Of a stretch of DNA of 64,000 bases, positions 48,940 through 58,575 are shown in pieces. The notes beneath the pieces were generated by a model that saw only the letters and a program-made list of their open reading frames with translations, had not been told where the DNA came from and ran no database searches. This DNA comes from Elusimicrobiota bacterium. GTDB lineage: Bacteria; Elusimicrobiota; Elusimicrobia; FEN-1173; JAKLIF01. Where the stretch lies: positions 473,780 to 537,779 of the forward strand of contig JAKLIF010000001.1 of the NCBI GenBank assembly GCA_022709755.1, given 5' to 3'. A program made the position numbers and the translations under genes. Every line of letters begins with the position of its first letter. Position 1 is the stretch's first letter.

Positions 48940-50631
48940 TCATCGTCCTCCAGGGGATGTCCCAGTGTCTCTTGTTCTCTGTGGTTCCGTTTGATAGATC
49001 TCGTATGCGGACAATCCATCGGGATTCACGAACATCGCGGCCCGCCTCACGCGATATTTTTCCTCTAAAGCAACCCGTTTGAATTCATTCAAAAAGGGGA
49101 CCCAGGGGGATTGATCCTTTCCTCTGAACAGATAGTATCCCGACGGGTTTTGCCGCAAATATCTTAGAAAATCTTCGGACTGTTCATCAAGAGAGGCGTC
49201 CCGGTACCCGGCCATGAATACCTCCTCAGTAGAAACGCGTCCTCCGGTCAGATAAACAAACGTATCCATCAACCCGGTGTCTCCCAGCCCGATTTTCCGG
49301 ATCTCCCGCTTCTGACACCATTCCGCCACGTCCCCCATTGTGTTCCATCGGACATCCCACCCTCCGTAAATATAATCCATGGCTCTCTCGCGGACAAACC
49401 GGCCGTGCCCGTTCCAGGCCGCCGCCACGATGAGGATGATCCATACTCCCGCCAGAACCCTCCGCATTATCGTCGGAAACGGGACGACCAAGACAGCCGC
49501 TATCGTTAAACACACCCAGGGAAAGAGTATCAGCAGATGATGCGGATCCAGGTTTGTCGGGGTAAACGGAGATTGCGCCAGGACGACCACAATCAGCAGG
49601 ACAGGAAACAACAGCGCTTTGTCGGCCCTCTTTTTGCGAACGATTTCCAATAATAAAAACCCCCCCACCAACACCAAACCGATCACAAACAAATAGAGGG
49701 CGATCCCGTTCGGCATGGTCTCGGTGTTCCAGGCGGTTCCGACGATGATCGCCTTCAGCTGGCCGAGTCTCTTGGAGAGGTTGATCCCATAATTCAGATT
49801 CACGACGTGGTCCAATCCTTGCGAATAGATGACCCGTGACATGAAGAATTTGACCGTATAAAACCCGTGCATGATATTGGAAACGATGACGGGGGCCATC
49901 CCCGCCGCGAACGCCGCCAGCGCCACGAAGAGGACCCGGATGTTGATCCCCGGCCCCCGAAGTCTCTTGTATTCCGTGCACAATCCCACCATCAAAAGGG
50001 CGGTCACGAACCACCAAAAAAAGCATCGGCTGCCAGACCCCACCCCCAAACACAGGCTTCCCACCACGAACCAACGGCTCTTTTCCGAGCGGGTCCATTG
50101 CATGAACGCCGCCAGGGCTGAAAGCTCCCAAAACAGCAGCATGGATCCCGTATACCCCCCCACGCGAATCGCCGCGATATGACTGGTCGATGAGACGAAC
50201 AAGACAGACGTCACAACAGCCGGAAGGCGATGATGATAGAGCCGGTAGGCGACGAAGTAGAGAAGAGGGACCGTCAGAACAGCCCAAAACATCGATGACA
50301 AATGAAGGGCGATGGCCGAGGGACCGAAAGCATAAATCCACGGCAGCGTGAGGTAAATCTCGTTAGGTCCGTGTTGGGGTTTCAAAGCCATCGGAAAAGA
50401 CCGGCCCATCCACTGGATGAACTCCTCCCCCCCCATCTCCAATTTACCGTAGACCCCCAGCGCATATCTCCCCAAAAAACCGATGTCGCAATAAACTCCC
50501 TGTGTCAGGAGACCGTCAAAAACCCAATAAGCCAGGTATAACGAACAAGCGGCAACAACCGTCAGGTCGACGACAAGCGGCCATCGGACATCATCGATGA
50601 ACTTCCTGATCCGAAGGAATGATATCTTCAT
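48940..50631 (-). CDS. Multi-pass membrane protein, ArnT/PMT-like glycosyltransferase fold (paralog 1)
   Basis: A 563-residue protein with about ten to twelve hydrophobic segments, a long first extracytoplasmic loop with the acidic-aromatic segment GVYCDIGFLGRYALG, and a soluble C-terminal domain with IRKIGLGDTGLMDTFVYLTG and VSTEEVFMAGY. The C-terminal block recurs in the neighbouring gene (IQRVGLGDTGLQDPLDFQSG, MSEEVFVAPY), so the two are paralogs. Architecture suggests transfer of a sugar from a polyprenyl-phosphate donor; donor and acceptor unknown. Its ATG overlaps the preceding gene by four bases. Confidence 0.75.
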   Translation of the reverse strand: MKISFLRIRKFIDDVRWPLVVDLTVVAACSLYLAYWVFDGLLTQGVYCDIGFLGRYALGVYGKLEMGGEEFIQWMGRSFPMALKPQHGPNEIYLTLPWIYAFGPSAIALHLSSMFWAVLTVPLLYFVAYRLYHHRLPAVVTSVLFVSSTSHIAAIRVGGYTGSMLLFWELSALAAFMQWTRSEKSRWFVVGSLCLGVGSGSRCFFWWFVTALLMVGLCTEYKRLRGPGINIRVLFVALAAFAAGMAPVIVSNIMHGFYTVKFFMSRVIYSQGLDHVVNLNYGINLSKRLGQLKAIIVGTAWNTETMPNGIALYLFVIGLVLVGGFLLLEIVRKKRADKALLFPVLLIVVVLAQSPFTPTNLDPHHLLILFPWVCLTIAAVLVVPFPTIMRRVLAGVWIILIVAAAWNGHGRFVRERAMDYIYGGWDVRWNTMGDVAEWCQKREIRKIGLGDTGLMDTFVYLTGGRVSTEEVFMAGYRDASLDEQSEDFLRYLRQNPSGYYLFRGKDQSPWVPFLNEFKRVALEEKYRVRRAAMFVNPDGLSAYEIYQTEPQRTRDTGTSPGGR

Positions 50632-52286
50632 CGCCGCGGCCTCCTCTCCTCGCTCTCAGCGACCTGATAGACGACAAAGGCCGGCTCTTGTTCCGGTGAA
50701 TCGACCCGGTGGATCCTCCTCACCGTTTTCCCCTCCGACTGGGCGATATCCATAAAACGGACCCGATAGGACACCCGCTGCCAGAGGGGATCGAAAAACA
50801 GGTAGTACCCCTGTTTTTCACGGCGGAACCTCGATCGGAGATGTTTTTCATGATCGGCTTGCCTCACATCGGTCATGTAGGGCGCCACAAACACTTCCTC
50901 CGACATAATCATACGGCCCGATTGAAAATCAAGGGGATCCTGTAACCCGGTGTCACCCAGCCCCACGCGTTGGATCTTCTGTTGATGCATCCATTCCACC
51001 GCCTGTCCCATCACATCCCATCTGACCTGGATCCCCCCGTGCAGGTTTCGATGCGGATGATAGACGCGGTAATAATGCAGGTTCCACCCGGCATACAGGG
51101 CCAGCAGAAGCCCGAAGGCCACTCGCACGGGGAGGAGCCAGGGCCGAGGAAGCGATACAAAGAGTGGGGCGATGACGATCAGGACCGACGGAAGGAAGAG
51201 CGGGGACAGATGGTGAACGTCCAGGAAAGTCGGTGTCACGGGAGACAGCAGCAATACCACGACACAGAACAACGGCGCCCAAAACAGTTCGACAAAAGGA
51301 GTTCCCTGCTCCCGTTTTTGATGGAAATATCCCCAGACCAACCACAAGAGAGCGGCCAGGAAGAGGACCGGCACGAGCGGATTGGCCTCGCTCACGTTCG
51401 TCCAGGCGGAGGCATTCCAGAGTGTGCAGTATTCGTGGAGCCGTTCCCTGATGTTGGCCAGATACGCCAAATTGGAAACCCCCCCCCGCGAATGGAAAAA
51501 AAACTGTGTCATGAATTTGAGTGTGAACCAATCATGCCTGGCGTTGGCCAACAAGACGAGGAAGGGTCCCGGGATAAAAACCGCCAAGACCGCCGCCACA
51601 TCACGTTTGCGCAACCCCAGGAGACGCTGTCTCAAACCAGTCACGCCCAGGGCGGTGATCCCCAGGGCGGTCAAATACCAGAGCATCAGAATCCGGCTTC
51701 CGAGGGCAAGACCCATCGACGCCGCACTCGCCACCAGCCACCCCGGTCCTCTCCGCTGTTTCCAATAGAGGAAGAAGAAAAGGAGCGAGAAGGAAAAGAG
51801 GGCTCCATGGACCGTCCCGGCATAAAGGCCGATCCGGCTGAAAGCCACATAACTGGGCGAGGATCCCAAGAGCGCGAGGATCACGGGCATCGCCCAGAAG
51901 CTCCCGAAGAAAACCGCCCCGGCCGCTCCCATGACGATGAGTTGAATGTAACCCCAAAAAACGCTCATGGCGTTCAGCGCGAACGCCGAGTGTCCCATCA
52001 GGAGCATCCCCGGCCAAGCCCCCAGGTAACACTCCACCGCGCCGTTATAATCATTGCACATCAACGGATACGTGCGTGACCCGATCGTCATCAAGCGGCG
52101 ATCCATCGCATCGAGACCGGGATAGAAATTCATCATTCGGACCCCGAACAAAGCCACATCGTAATGAAGCCCCTGTTTCGGCAAATCCTCCAGAACCCAT
52201 CGTGAATAGACCCCGAGGGCCATCAGGGACAGCAGGATGCCGGCCGCGATGCGGAACGACGCCGGTTTGAGATTTCCCATGTTCAT
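50628..52286 (-). CDS. Multi-pass membrane protein, ArnT/PMT-like glycosyltransferase fold (paralog 2)
   Basis: A 552-residue membrane protein, paralogous to the next gene downstream in the same operon. The first helix (FRIAAGILLSLMALGVYSRW) is followed by a long loop with LHYDVALFGVRMMNFYPG, then about ten helices and the conserved C-terminal GLGDTGLQD and SEEVFVAPY segments. The stop overlaps the next ATG (ATGA), and the gap from the radical SAM gene upstream is 21 bases. A pair of such proteins could add different sugars to one surface molecule, or one could be regulatory. Confidence 0.75.
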   Translation of the reverse strand: MNMGNLKPASFRIAAGILLSLMALGVYSRWVLEDLPKQGLHYDVALFGVRMMNFYPGLDAMDRRLMTIGSRTYPLMCNDYNGAVECYLGAWPGMLLMGHSAFALNAMSVFWGYIQLIVMGAAGAVFFGSFWAMPVILALLGSSPSYVAFSRIGLYAGTVHGALFSFSLLFFFLYWKQRRGPGWLVASAASMGLALGSRILMLWYLTALGITALGVTGLRQRLLGLRKRDVAAVLAVFIPGPFLVLLANARHDWFTLKFMTQFFFHSRGGVSNLAYLANIRERLHEYCTLWNASAWTNVSEANPLVPVLFLAALLWLVWGYFHQKREQGTPFVELFWAPLFCVVVLLLSPVTPTFLDVHHLSPLFLPSVLIVIAPLFVSLPRPWLLPVRVAFGLLLALYAGWNLHYYRVYHPHRNLHGGIQVRWDVMGQAVEWMHQQKIQRVGLGDTGLQDPLDFQSGRMIMSEEVFVAPYMTDVRQADHEKHLRSRFRREKQGYYLFFDPLWQRVSYRVRFMDIAQSEGKTVRRIHRVDSPEQEPAFVVYQVAESEERRPRR

Positions 52287-52307
52287 TGAGCCGCGGCTAT
52301 CCCTTTC

Positions 52308-53885
52308 TCAGGAGGTCGGGTAGAGTTCGGAAGAACACTGAACCATTTTTTTGACGACATATTCGTTGTGGGGATCGATGGTGCAATATTTCGTATAACA
52401 CTCCAAAGCCTTCTTATAATCCTTCATATGCCTGTAATAATCGGCCAAGTTCAGCCATTCGATCAGCTCAAAGGAGCTCCCGACGGAATGCCCGTCCCGG
52501 CGATTGATTTTCAACACATCGACAAGCTGGCAGAATTCCTTGTAGCGGCGAAGTCTGACCGGGTATGTATTTTGGCCGTCCGAAGACTCCCAATACATGG
52601 AGTGGTCTCCGCGAATACCCAACTCCTCCTTCATGTGTCTCATGGGGCTGGCCGGTTCGACCAGGCACATCGTGTAACTCGGGTAGATGAAGCTGATATA
52701 GTCATGGTTCCGCTTCAAGAAATTCAACGTCTCCTGAAAATCCGCTTCCGTTTCCCCCGGAAAACCGAACATGAAGTTGCACAAGGTCTGGATGCCCGCC
52801 CGACGGACATTCCGGAGGACCTGTTCGGCCACGTCGACGCGCTGGCCCTTCCTCATCAGGTTCAAGACCCGTTGGGAACCCGATTCGATCCCGAAGGTGA
52901 TGTCCTGACACCCCGCCTCTCGGAGGGCGCGGCACGCCTCTTCCGTCATCTCGGGCCGGATGATGCAATTGATATCGCGCCAGATGAACTTCTTTTCCTT
53001 CCACCCCCGGAGTTTTTCCGCCAGGGTCGTCAGGGCGTTCATATCCCCGTTCAGGAGAAGGTCATAGAATTTCAAGTAGGACGTCGACGGCATCCGGCGA
53101 TGTTGATAAACGATCTCATCGAATATCCGTTGGCCGCTCATGGAGCGGAATCCAGGCCACCCCGACCGATAACCGCAGAAGAGGCACTGACGGATGCACC
53201 CCCGGGTGGTCATCAACAGCAGGTCGCCTCGATGGTATTGGTCTTCGACGTACACGTCCCAGTTGAAATAGGAATAATTGGCGAACGGGAGCGTGTTCAA
53301 GTCCACCGGAGGTCGCGCCCCGGTGAAAACGATCTTCTGCCCTCTCCACAAGAACACCCCGGGACAATCCTCATAGCCCTGACGGTTCGAGTACCGCTGA
53401 ATGAGGTCCGCAAACGTATGTTCCCCGTCTCCCAGCACGATCGCATCGACGCTTCCATCCTTGAAAGCCTCGTTCCGCCAGCCGTCATCGACGCTGAACA
53501 ATTGTCCCCCGAAAACGACCATGATCTCCGGATTCGCCTCCTTGATCATCTGGGCCATCATCAGGCTCGCGTAAAAAGAGCAGACGTTGATCGAAAAACC
53601 CACCACCGCGCGACCGGCCGTCGCGATGGGATCCAGATATTGCTTCTGGATGTAAGCCTTATTGGACTTCATGATGGTGGGGTAGATGTCATAATCCGTC
53701 CAGATCGTCGATTGCTCGGCGGTCCAGGCCAGGTTGTGTTCCTTCGAACGACGGTGGTAAAGGTCGATGTTCACATCGAAAACGGAGACCTCATGGCCCA
53801 CCTGTTCCAGATAGGCCCCGAGTTGGGCCAACCCGATCGGAGGTTCCAATCCCCACAAGGGCGCTTGGATCAGGAATACTTTCAT
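52308..53885 (-). CDS. B12-type radical SAM protein with C-terminal TPR
   Basis: A 525-residue protein. Residues 1-190 form a cobalamin-binding-like Rossmann domain (MKVFLIQAPLWGLEPPIGLA, HEVSVFDVNIDLY, VVFGGQLFS, DAIVLGDGEHTF) without a visible DxHxxG ligand motif. The radical SAM core follows with RGCIRQCLFCGY (Cys230, 234, 237) and FGIESGSQRVL, then FGFPGETEADFQETLNFL. Near the end, NTYPVRLRRYKEF is shared with the two other B12-type genes of the cluster, and a single TPR-like unit (YKKALECYTKYCTIDPHNE) closes the protein. Predicted to methylate or otherwise modify a lipid, glycan or peptide. One of ten consecutive radical SAM genes. Confidence 0.9.
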   Translation of the reverse strand: MKVFLIQAPLWGLEPPIGLAQLGAYLEQVGHEVSVFDVNIDLYHRRSKEHNLAWTAEQSTIWTDYDIYPTIMKSNKAYIQKQYLDPIATAGRAVVGFSINVCSFYASLMMAQMIKEANPEIMVVFGGQLFSVDDGWRNEAFKDGSVDAIVLGDGEHTFADLIQRYSNRQGYEDCPGVFLWRGQKIVFTGARPPVDLNTLPFANYSYFNWDVYVEDQYHRGDLLLMTTRGCIRQCLFCGYRSGWPGFRSMSGQRIFDEIVYQHRRMPSTSYLKFYDLLLNGDMNALTTLAEKLRGWKEKKFIWRDINCIIRPEMTEEACRALREAGCQDITFGIESGSQRVLNLMRKGQRVDVAEQVLRNVRRAGIQTLCNFMFGFPGETEADFQETLNFLKRNHDYISFIYPSYTMCLVEPASPMRHMKEELGIRGDHSMYWESSDGQNTYPVRLRRYKEFCQLVDVLKINRRDGHSVGSSFELIEWLNLADYYRHMKDYKKALECYTKYCTIDPHNEYVVKKMVQCSSELYPTS

Positions 53886-53912
53886 CGCGTCTTCTTTTTC
53901 ATCGAGGGATTC

Positions 53913-54743
53913 TCAATCATTGACGATCCATTGGGATTCATAGGGGCACCATTCCACCGTGCACAGTTTCGGTTCGGACCAGAGTTTGAACCGGTCGTCC
54001 ACGAAAGCCCCCAATTGCCTGTCCGTGAACTGACTGCATCGGTCCACCCGGCCGTCCCCCCGGATCATGGCATAGCGTTGTCCGGCGCGGCACATCCGCC
54101 CCTTCGGCGAAAGCTCTTTGAGCTGGTATTCCATCTTCTGCTGATCCTCCCGGTTCGACGACACCGCGCGAATGACCTCTTTTTCCTCGTCCGTGTTCCC
54201 CATGACATGGTCGGTCGCCACGAACGGCAGGGCCACCAGGGCCAACCCGTGCCCCTTCAAGAGAGCCGCCTGTTGAGACATCAGGGGGACTTGAGACGGG
54301 TAGGCGACGTAATACACCACGCGCCCCTCGTCCCTCATGGGCAGGTAATCCTTGACGGCCAGCACGTTGGGCAGAAAGCGCTCCATCCTCACATGAGAGG
54401 GGTGAAAAGTGGCGGCGATGCGCAACCGATCCGTGGAAATCGCCGGGATCAGGTCCTGCACCTTCCAGGACAAGTTGGTGCAGATATCCACGATATGCCA
54501 TCGGGTCAGCGCCTTGACCAGCTCGATGAAATGGGGATAGACGGACGGTTCCCCGCCGGACATATAGATGTAACACTCGCCGTACAACCGGTGCATCCTC
54601 TCCCAATGGCGCGACCACTCCGCGACGGACACCGCCGGAGGGCTGGACTGATCCCAGACGGTGCAATACGGGCAATGATAGTTGCAGAGATAGGTCAGAT
54701 CCCAACCGAACGTGACGCGACCGTTGGGACCGTTCACGAACAT
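53913..54743 (-). CDS. Radical SAM protein, five-member local subfamily (member 1)
   Basis: A 276-residue radical SAM enzyme. CNYHCPYC (Cys20, 24, 27) binds the SAM cluster, and YMSGGEPSVYPHF is the SAM-binding GGE motif. The C-terminal part has the cysteine series shared with four neighbours: MCRAGQRY, DGRVDRC, then LCTVEWCPYES. This resembles a shortened SPASM/twitch domain for an auxiliary Fe-S cluster. Its central CTNLS segment is also shared. Starts 10 bases after the upstream gene's stop. Substrate unknown. Confidence 0.88.
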   Translation of the reverse strand: MFVNGPNGRVTFGWDLTYLCNYHCPYCTVWDQSSPPAVSVAEWSRHWERMHRLYGECYIYMSGGEPSVYPHFIELVKALTRWHIVDICTNLSWKVQDLIPAISTDRLRIAATFHPSHVRMERFLPNVLAVKDYLPMRDEGRVVYYVAYPSQVPLMSQQAALLKGHGLALVALPFVATDHVMGNTDEEKEVIRAVSSNREDQQKMEYQLKELSPKGRMCRAGQRYAMIRGDGRVDRCSQFTDRQLGAFVDDRFKLWSEPKLCTVEWCPYESQWIVND

Positions 54744-54753
54744 GGGGAGGACC

Positions 54754-55599
54754 TCACGGCAACCATGTGCCCGCCTTGTCCGGCGCCTTCTCGTCGGGGA
54801 TCACTTTCCACTCGTCACACGGACAGAATTCCACGTCGCAGGGCATCGGTTCCGGCAACAATTGAAAATCCTTGTCGAAAAAGTTCCCGATGATATGCCG
54901 GTCGCCGATCTGCCCGCAACGGGCCACGTTCCCGTCCGGCAAGAGGAGACCGGCCATCTGGCCCGCCCGACACAGCATCCCCTTGTGCTGTTTCTGCGCC
55001 ACCCAGGAATCCGTCATGCCCAGCACCTTTTTCTCGTCGGCATTATATCCGTCGGGATATCGGACCCCCTTGTATTCACCGATGAAGGGGATGACCTTCA
55101 AGCTTTCGCCGAGGGCGGTGAACCGATCGACATACCGCTGGAGGTCCGGGAGGAACGGGGGGTAGGCGACGAAGTTCAGGCACCCTTCCGTAAAACCGCT
55201 CTGCCTCAAACGGAACAGGCGGTCGATGAAATCGTCGATGGTATGATACTGGGGATGAAAACTGATGGAGAGCGATACCTTCGCGGGATCCACCGTCTTG
55301 ATGAACTTGTCCAAGACGACCGATGTGTTCGTCGTGATGTTGATGGGCCAATGGATCTGGGATATCCGGTGGATCAACTCGACGAAGTTCGGATAAGTGA
55401 AGGGTTCCCCTCCGTTGATCGTGAGGAAACACCGACCATATTTCTGATGGATCCGGGTCCAACACTCCATCCATTCCTCGACCGTCTTATAGACGTTCCG
55501 TTTCCCGTATTCCTCCCAATGCGTGTCGAAGAAACAGTAACTGCACCGGTAATTACAGCTCCAGTGGATGTTCCATGTAAAACGGACTTGTGTGTCCAT
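54754..55599 (-). CDS. Radical SAM protein, five-member local subfamily (member 2)
   Basis: A 281-residue protein. CNYRCSYCFF (Cys15, 19, 22), TINGGEPFTYPNF and SFHPQYH form the core. The C-terminal cysteines lie in LCRAGQMAGLLLPDG, VARC and PCDVEFCPCDEW. IPFIGEYKGVRYPDGYNADE aligns with members 3-5. The start follows the preceding stop by three bases, so the genes are translationally coupled. Confidence 0.88.
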   Translation of the reverse strand: MDTQVRFTWNIHWSCNYRCSYCFFDTHWEEYGKRNVYKTVEEWMECWTRIHQKYGRCFLTINGGEPFTYPNFVELIHRISQIHWPINITTNTSVVLDKFIKTVDPAKVSLSISFHPQYHTIDDFIDRLFRLRQSGFTEGCLNFVAYPPFLPDLQRYVDRFTALGESLKVIPFIGEYKGVRYPDGYNADEKKVLGMTDSWVAQKQHKGMLCRAGQMAGLLLPDGNVARCGQIGDRHIIGNFFDKDFQLLPEPMPCDVEFCPCDEWKVIPDEKAPDKAGTWLP

Positions 55600-55602
55600 G
55601 GG

Positions 55603-56727
55603 TCACGCGGTTTCGACCGCCGCCTCCTTCCTTAAAGCGCTCCGCACCGCCTTGTTCTGGTCCATGAAACAGGCCGTGCAGCTCTTGCAGAACGCGTTCA
55701 TCGTCCCCTTCCGGATCCGGCTCCGGTATTCCTCCATGCCGCCCCCCCGCCATGCCTCCTTGAAACTGAGCCGATGGAGATTCCCCTCGGAAACATACCC
55801 TTCCCCATAACAACAGGGGACGATGCTCCCGTCGGGCGTGATGTCGCAGTGGAACCAGGGGAAAAAACAGGGGATGTCATCGTAGACCGTCCGGTGCCGG
55901 GGAACGGACTCCGGGACGGGGGCCAGATCCCGGCGCGATTGTTCCGTCCGGGTCGCGTATTCCCGCCGGCGGAAGTTCTCGAAATTATTCCGCACGCCAA
56001 GCCGGGCGGCCAGGGAAATCAGCTCGGGGATGCGGTCCTGGAAAAGAACGACGTCCCGCTCCGTCAGGATCAGCGGGTGAGAAGACGGTTCATTGGGGTT
56101 CATGGAATCCAGTTCCACCTCGGCCACTCGATGACGGGCGGCCAATTCCACGAGTTCGTGGACCAATTCGATATTGAGCGTCGTCAACACGCTGTGGAAT
56201 TTAAGCGTGGGGGAACCGGTCTTGTGGCGCCCCTTCGCTGCATTAATCATCTCCAAACCCTCCAGCACGCGCCGAAAAGTGTCCTTTTTATCCCGGAGGT
56301 GGTCATGAATTTCCGCCCGGGGCGCATCCAGGCTGATGGATATCTCATCCCAACCGTTCTTCACGAAACAGTCCGCCAAGGACGCGGTGATCTGGGTCCC
56401 GTTCGTGATCAACGAGGCCGACACCCGCCCGCGTTTGATGATGGGGACCAGTTGTTCGATCACCCCGTGCCGGATCAGCGGTTCCCCGCCGCCCTTGATG
56501 TTGATGTTCTTCACCCCCATCGCCACCGCCTCGGCGATCATCTCCAGATATTTCTCGTCGGACAATTCCTTGAAATCTTTATAGAACCGCGGCAGTTGAT
56601 CCTGCCGGCGGCAGAAAAGACAGTTCAAGTTGCATGACATCGTCGGGTTTATCTGAAGGCTCAGGGGGGCGGCCCCGGACCCTTCGAACCAGGAACGGAC
56701 GGCGGCGGCTCGTTCGGATTCGTTCAT
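55603..56727 (-). CDS. Radical SAM/SPASM-domain protein
   Basis: A 374-residue protein of the conventional SPASM type. CNLNCLFC (Cys32, 36, 39) binds the SAM cluster and NIKGGGEPLIRHG is the GGE motif. The SPASM part carries CFFPWFHCDITPDG, VPCCYGEG, then GNLHRLSFKEAWRGG and FCKSCTACF, enough cysteines for two auxiliary clusters. SPASM enzymes modify peptides, but several also act on sugars or other small molecules. Its ATG overlaps the upstream stop (ATGA). Confidence 0.92.
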   Translation of the reverse strand: MNESERAAAVRSWFEGSGAAPLSLQINPTMSCNLNCLFCRRQDQLPRFYKDFKELSDEKYLEMIAEAVAMGVKNINIKGGGEPLIRHGVIEQLVPIIKRGRVSASLITNGTQITASLADCFVKNGWDEISISLDAPRAEIHDHLRDKKDTFRRVLEGLEMINAAKGRHKTGSPTLKFHSVLTTLNIELVHELVELAARHRVAEVELDSMNPNEPSSHPLILTERDVVLFQDRIPELISLAARLGVRNNFENFRRREYATRTEQSRRDLAPVPESVPRHRTVYDDIPCFFPWFHCDITPDGSIVPCCYGEGYVSEGNLHRLSFKEAWRGGGMEEYRSRIRKGTMNAFCKSCTACFMDQNKAVRSALRKEAAVETA

Positions 56728-57668
56728 GGGTCGCTTTTCTCCATCATCTTTTTGACGAATTCGGGCCGCGTTTTCTCCTGTTCGCTCAGGATGTAGAGAT
56801 ATTCCTGGCAGTTACAGTGCTGAAGAGGGCAGGGCATGGGTTTCGTCCATATCTTGAAATCGGGGCTGAGCAGGTTGCCGAGAAAACCGGGGGGACCCGC
56901 CGGCCCGCAACGGAACACGTTCCCGTCCGCCTTGACGTTGGCATACATGACGCCGGAACAGCAGAGCTTCCCCAGAGTGACGGGCCGTTCCACCTGATAG
57001 ACCCATTTTGAATCCTGCTCGCTGGACAAACTATCATCTGAGCCATGAAGGGCCCGGCGTTCTTCCCGCGTATAACTTTCGGGATAGGGTTTTCCCTGAT
57101 ACGTGCCGCGGAAGACGTTGACCGAAAAGTGGCTCGCATCGGTTTCGAACAGTGACCGATAGTGATTCAGCCGAGGGATCACCGGCGGATGGGCCACCAC
57201 GGAGATCGCCGGTGAAAAACCGTGGGCTTTCAGGATGTTGATCTTTTCCAGAAACACCTTTTCCTCGGCGAACTCATGATGAAAACTGGCCTGAAAATAG
57301 ACCGTCTCCGGTTTGACGGATCGGACGAACTGCTCCAGGTCCTTCAAGGACATCGATAAATTGGTCGTGATGCACAGGTTGTGCATGCGGGCCAACTCGA
57401 TGAACAGTTGGGTCCCCTGGGGATAAAAGAACGGTTCCCCCCCCAACACGTCGAGGCGGCACCGGCCGTGTCTGTCATAAACCCTCTTCCAGGCGTCCAC
57501 CCAGCGCTGATATGGCAGGATCAGCGGATGTTCCCCCTCGATCTTCGCCCAGATGTTGTCCATCTCGTACCAACAATAGCTGCACCGGTAATTGCACCGG
57601 TAGAGGAGGTCCCAGGTGAAAGTGATCCCGTCGTATAATTGTTCCTTGCCCCAGCTATTATCGCCCAT
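56724..57668 (-). CDS. Radical SAM protein, five-member local subfamily (member 3)
   Basis: A 314-residue protein. CNYRCSYCWYEMD (Cys25, 29, 32) is the SAM cluster site, DVLGGEPFFYPQG the GGE motif and CITTNLSMSL the shared strand. The C-terminal cysteines lie in LCCSGVMY, DGNVFRCGPAG and PCPLQHCNCQEY. I set the start at ATG 57668, which has AAGGA eight bases upstream and overlaps the upstream gene by 11 bases. A longer frame to 57731 runs further into that gene and lacks a ribosome binding site. Confidence 0.88.
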   Translation of the reverse strand: MGDNSWGKEQLYDGITFTWDLLYRCNYRCSYCWYEMDNIWAKIEGEHPLILPYQRWVDAWKRVYDRHGRCRLDVLGGEPFFYPQGTQLFIELARMHNLCITTNLSMSLKDLEQFVRSVKPETVYFQASFHHEFAEEKVFLEKINILKAHGFSPAISVVAHPPVIPRLNHYRSLFETDASHFSVNVFRGTYQGKPYPESYTREERRALHGSDDSLSSEQDSKWVYQVERPVTLGKLCCSGVMYANVKADGNVFRCGPAGPPGFLGNLLSPDFKIWTKPMPCPLQHCNCQEYLYILSEQEKTRPEFVKKMMEKSDP

Positions 57669-58575
57669 GGACCCGTTCCTTTTCATCCGATTCACTGTCG
57701 CCGTCTTCCCCCACGATCCAGCGCCACTCACAGGTGCAGGTACCCTTATCGCACCATTGGGGCTCCGGGGACAGATGGAGATCCCCGTCCAGAAAATTGC
57801 CGAGGAGGATCCGATGGTCGCTGTTGCACCGGTAGACGGACCCGTCCGCGTCGATATTGACGTAACAGGTCCCGGCCCAGCAGCGCCGGCCGTCGACCTT
57901 TTTCTCGCGCAGGAGATAGCTGGTCTGACTCTGATGAAATTCGTTCAATTCCTCGTTGGCGGCGCGGATCAACTTCTTTTCGTCCGCCGAATAGGCCTCC
58001 GGATAACGGCGCCCCTCATAGTCTCCGGTGAACGGTTGGACACGAAACTTGAAGTTGCCGAAAGACGCGCACTCACCGAACAACCTCTTCCGCCTGTCCA
58101 AATCCGCCAAAAACGGCGGCCAGGCGACCGTGACGACTTCAACGCCGTAATCGTTCCCGACCAAGCGGCGAACCTTCCCGAGGAATTCCCCCTCCTTCGC
58201 CGAGTCCGGATGGAAACTCGCTGTCAAACCGAACGAGCGGGCCGGGATCCGACGGATGCAATCCTCCCAAAAAGAGAGGGGCTGAGACAGGTTCGTGCAG
58301 ATCCATACCGTGTGATGCCGACACAGATCCTCCATGATCCCAAGAAAATCAGGATAGGTGGTCGGCTCGCCGCCCGCGATCTGCACATGGACCGGCCCCT
58401 GCTTCTCAAAAACGGACGTCCATCTTTTCCGCAGAACGTCACGGGAGACCACCTTGTTCTTCTTCAATATCTCCGGCCATTCATGGGAATGCCAACAATA
58501 CGCGCACCGGTAATTACAGGCGTTGGTCAGATACCAATCGAAAGTGGACTTAGGCCTTGACGGCGTTTTGCTCAT
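57658..58575 (-). CDS. Radical SAM protein, five-member local subfamily (member 4)
   Basis: A 305-residue protein. CNYRCAYCWHSHEW (Cys20, 24, 27), QIAGGEPTTYPDF and VWICTNLSQPL form the core, TASFHPDS and GDYEGRRYPEAYSADEKK the middle, and RCWAGTCYVNIDADG, VYRCNSD and WCDKGTCTCEWRWIVGE the C-terminal cysteine region. The start at ATG 58575 is preferred (GGA just upstream, 26-base overlap with the previous gene) over the longer frame to 58659. Confidence 0.88.
   Translation of the reverse strand: MSKTPSRPKSTFDWYLTNACNYRCAYCWHSHEWPEILKKNKVVSRDVLRKRWTSVFEKQGPVHVQIAGGEPTTYPDFLGIMEDLCRHHTVWICTNLSQPLSFWEDCIRRIPARSFGLTASFHPDSAKEGEFLGKVRRLVGNDYGVEVVTVAWPPFLADLDRRKRLFGECASFGNFKFRVQPFTGDYEGRRYPEAYSADEKKLIRAANEELNEFHQSQTSYLLREKKVDGRRCWAGTCYVNIDADGSVYRCNSDHRILLGNFLDGDLHLSPEPQWCDKGTCTCEWRWIVGEDGDSESDEKERVHGR

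Noticed and set aside
52368..54893. An 841-codon open frame on the plus strand opposite the radical SAM genes
   Set aside because: It is antisense to two genes with clear Fe-S motifs and good start spacing. Its translation is rich in Arg, His, Pro and Asp with no domain, as expected of a GC-driven shadow frame.
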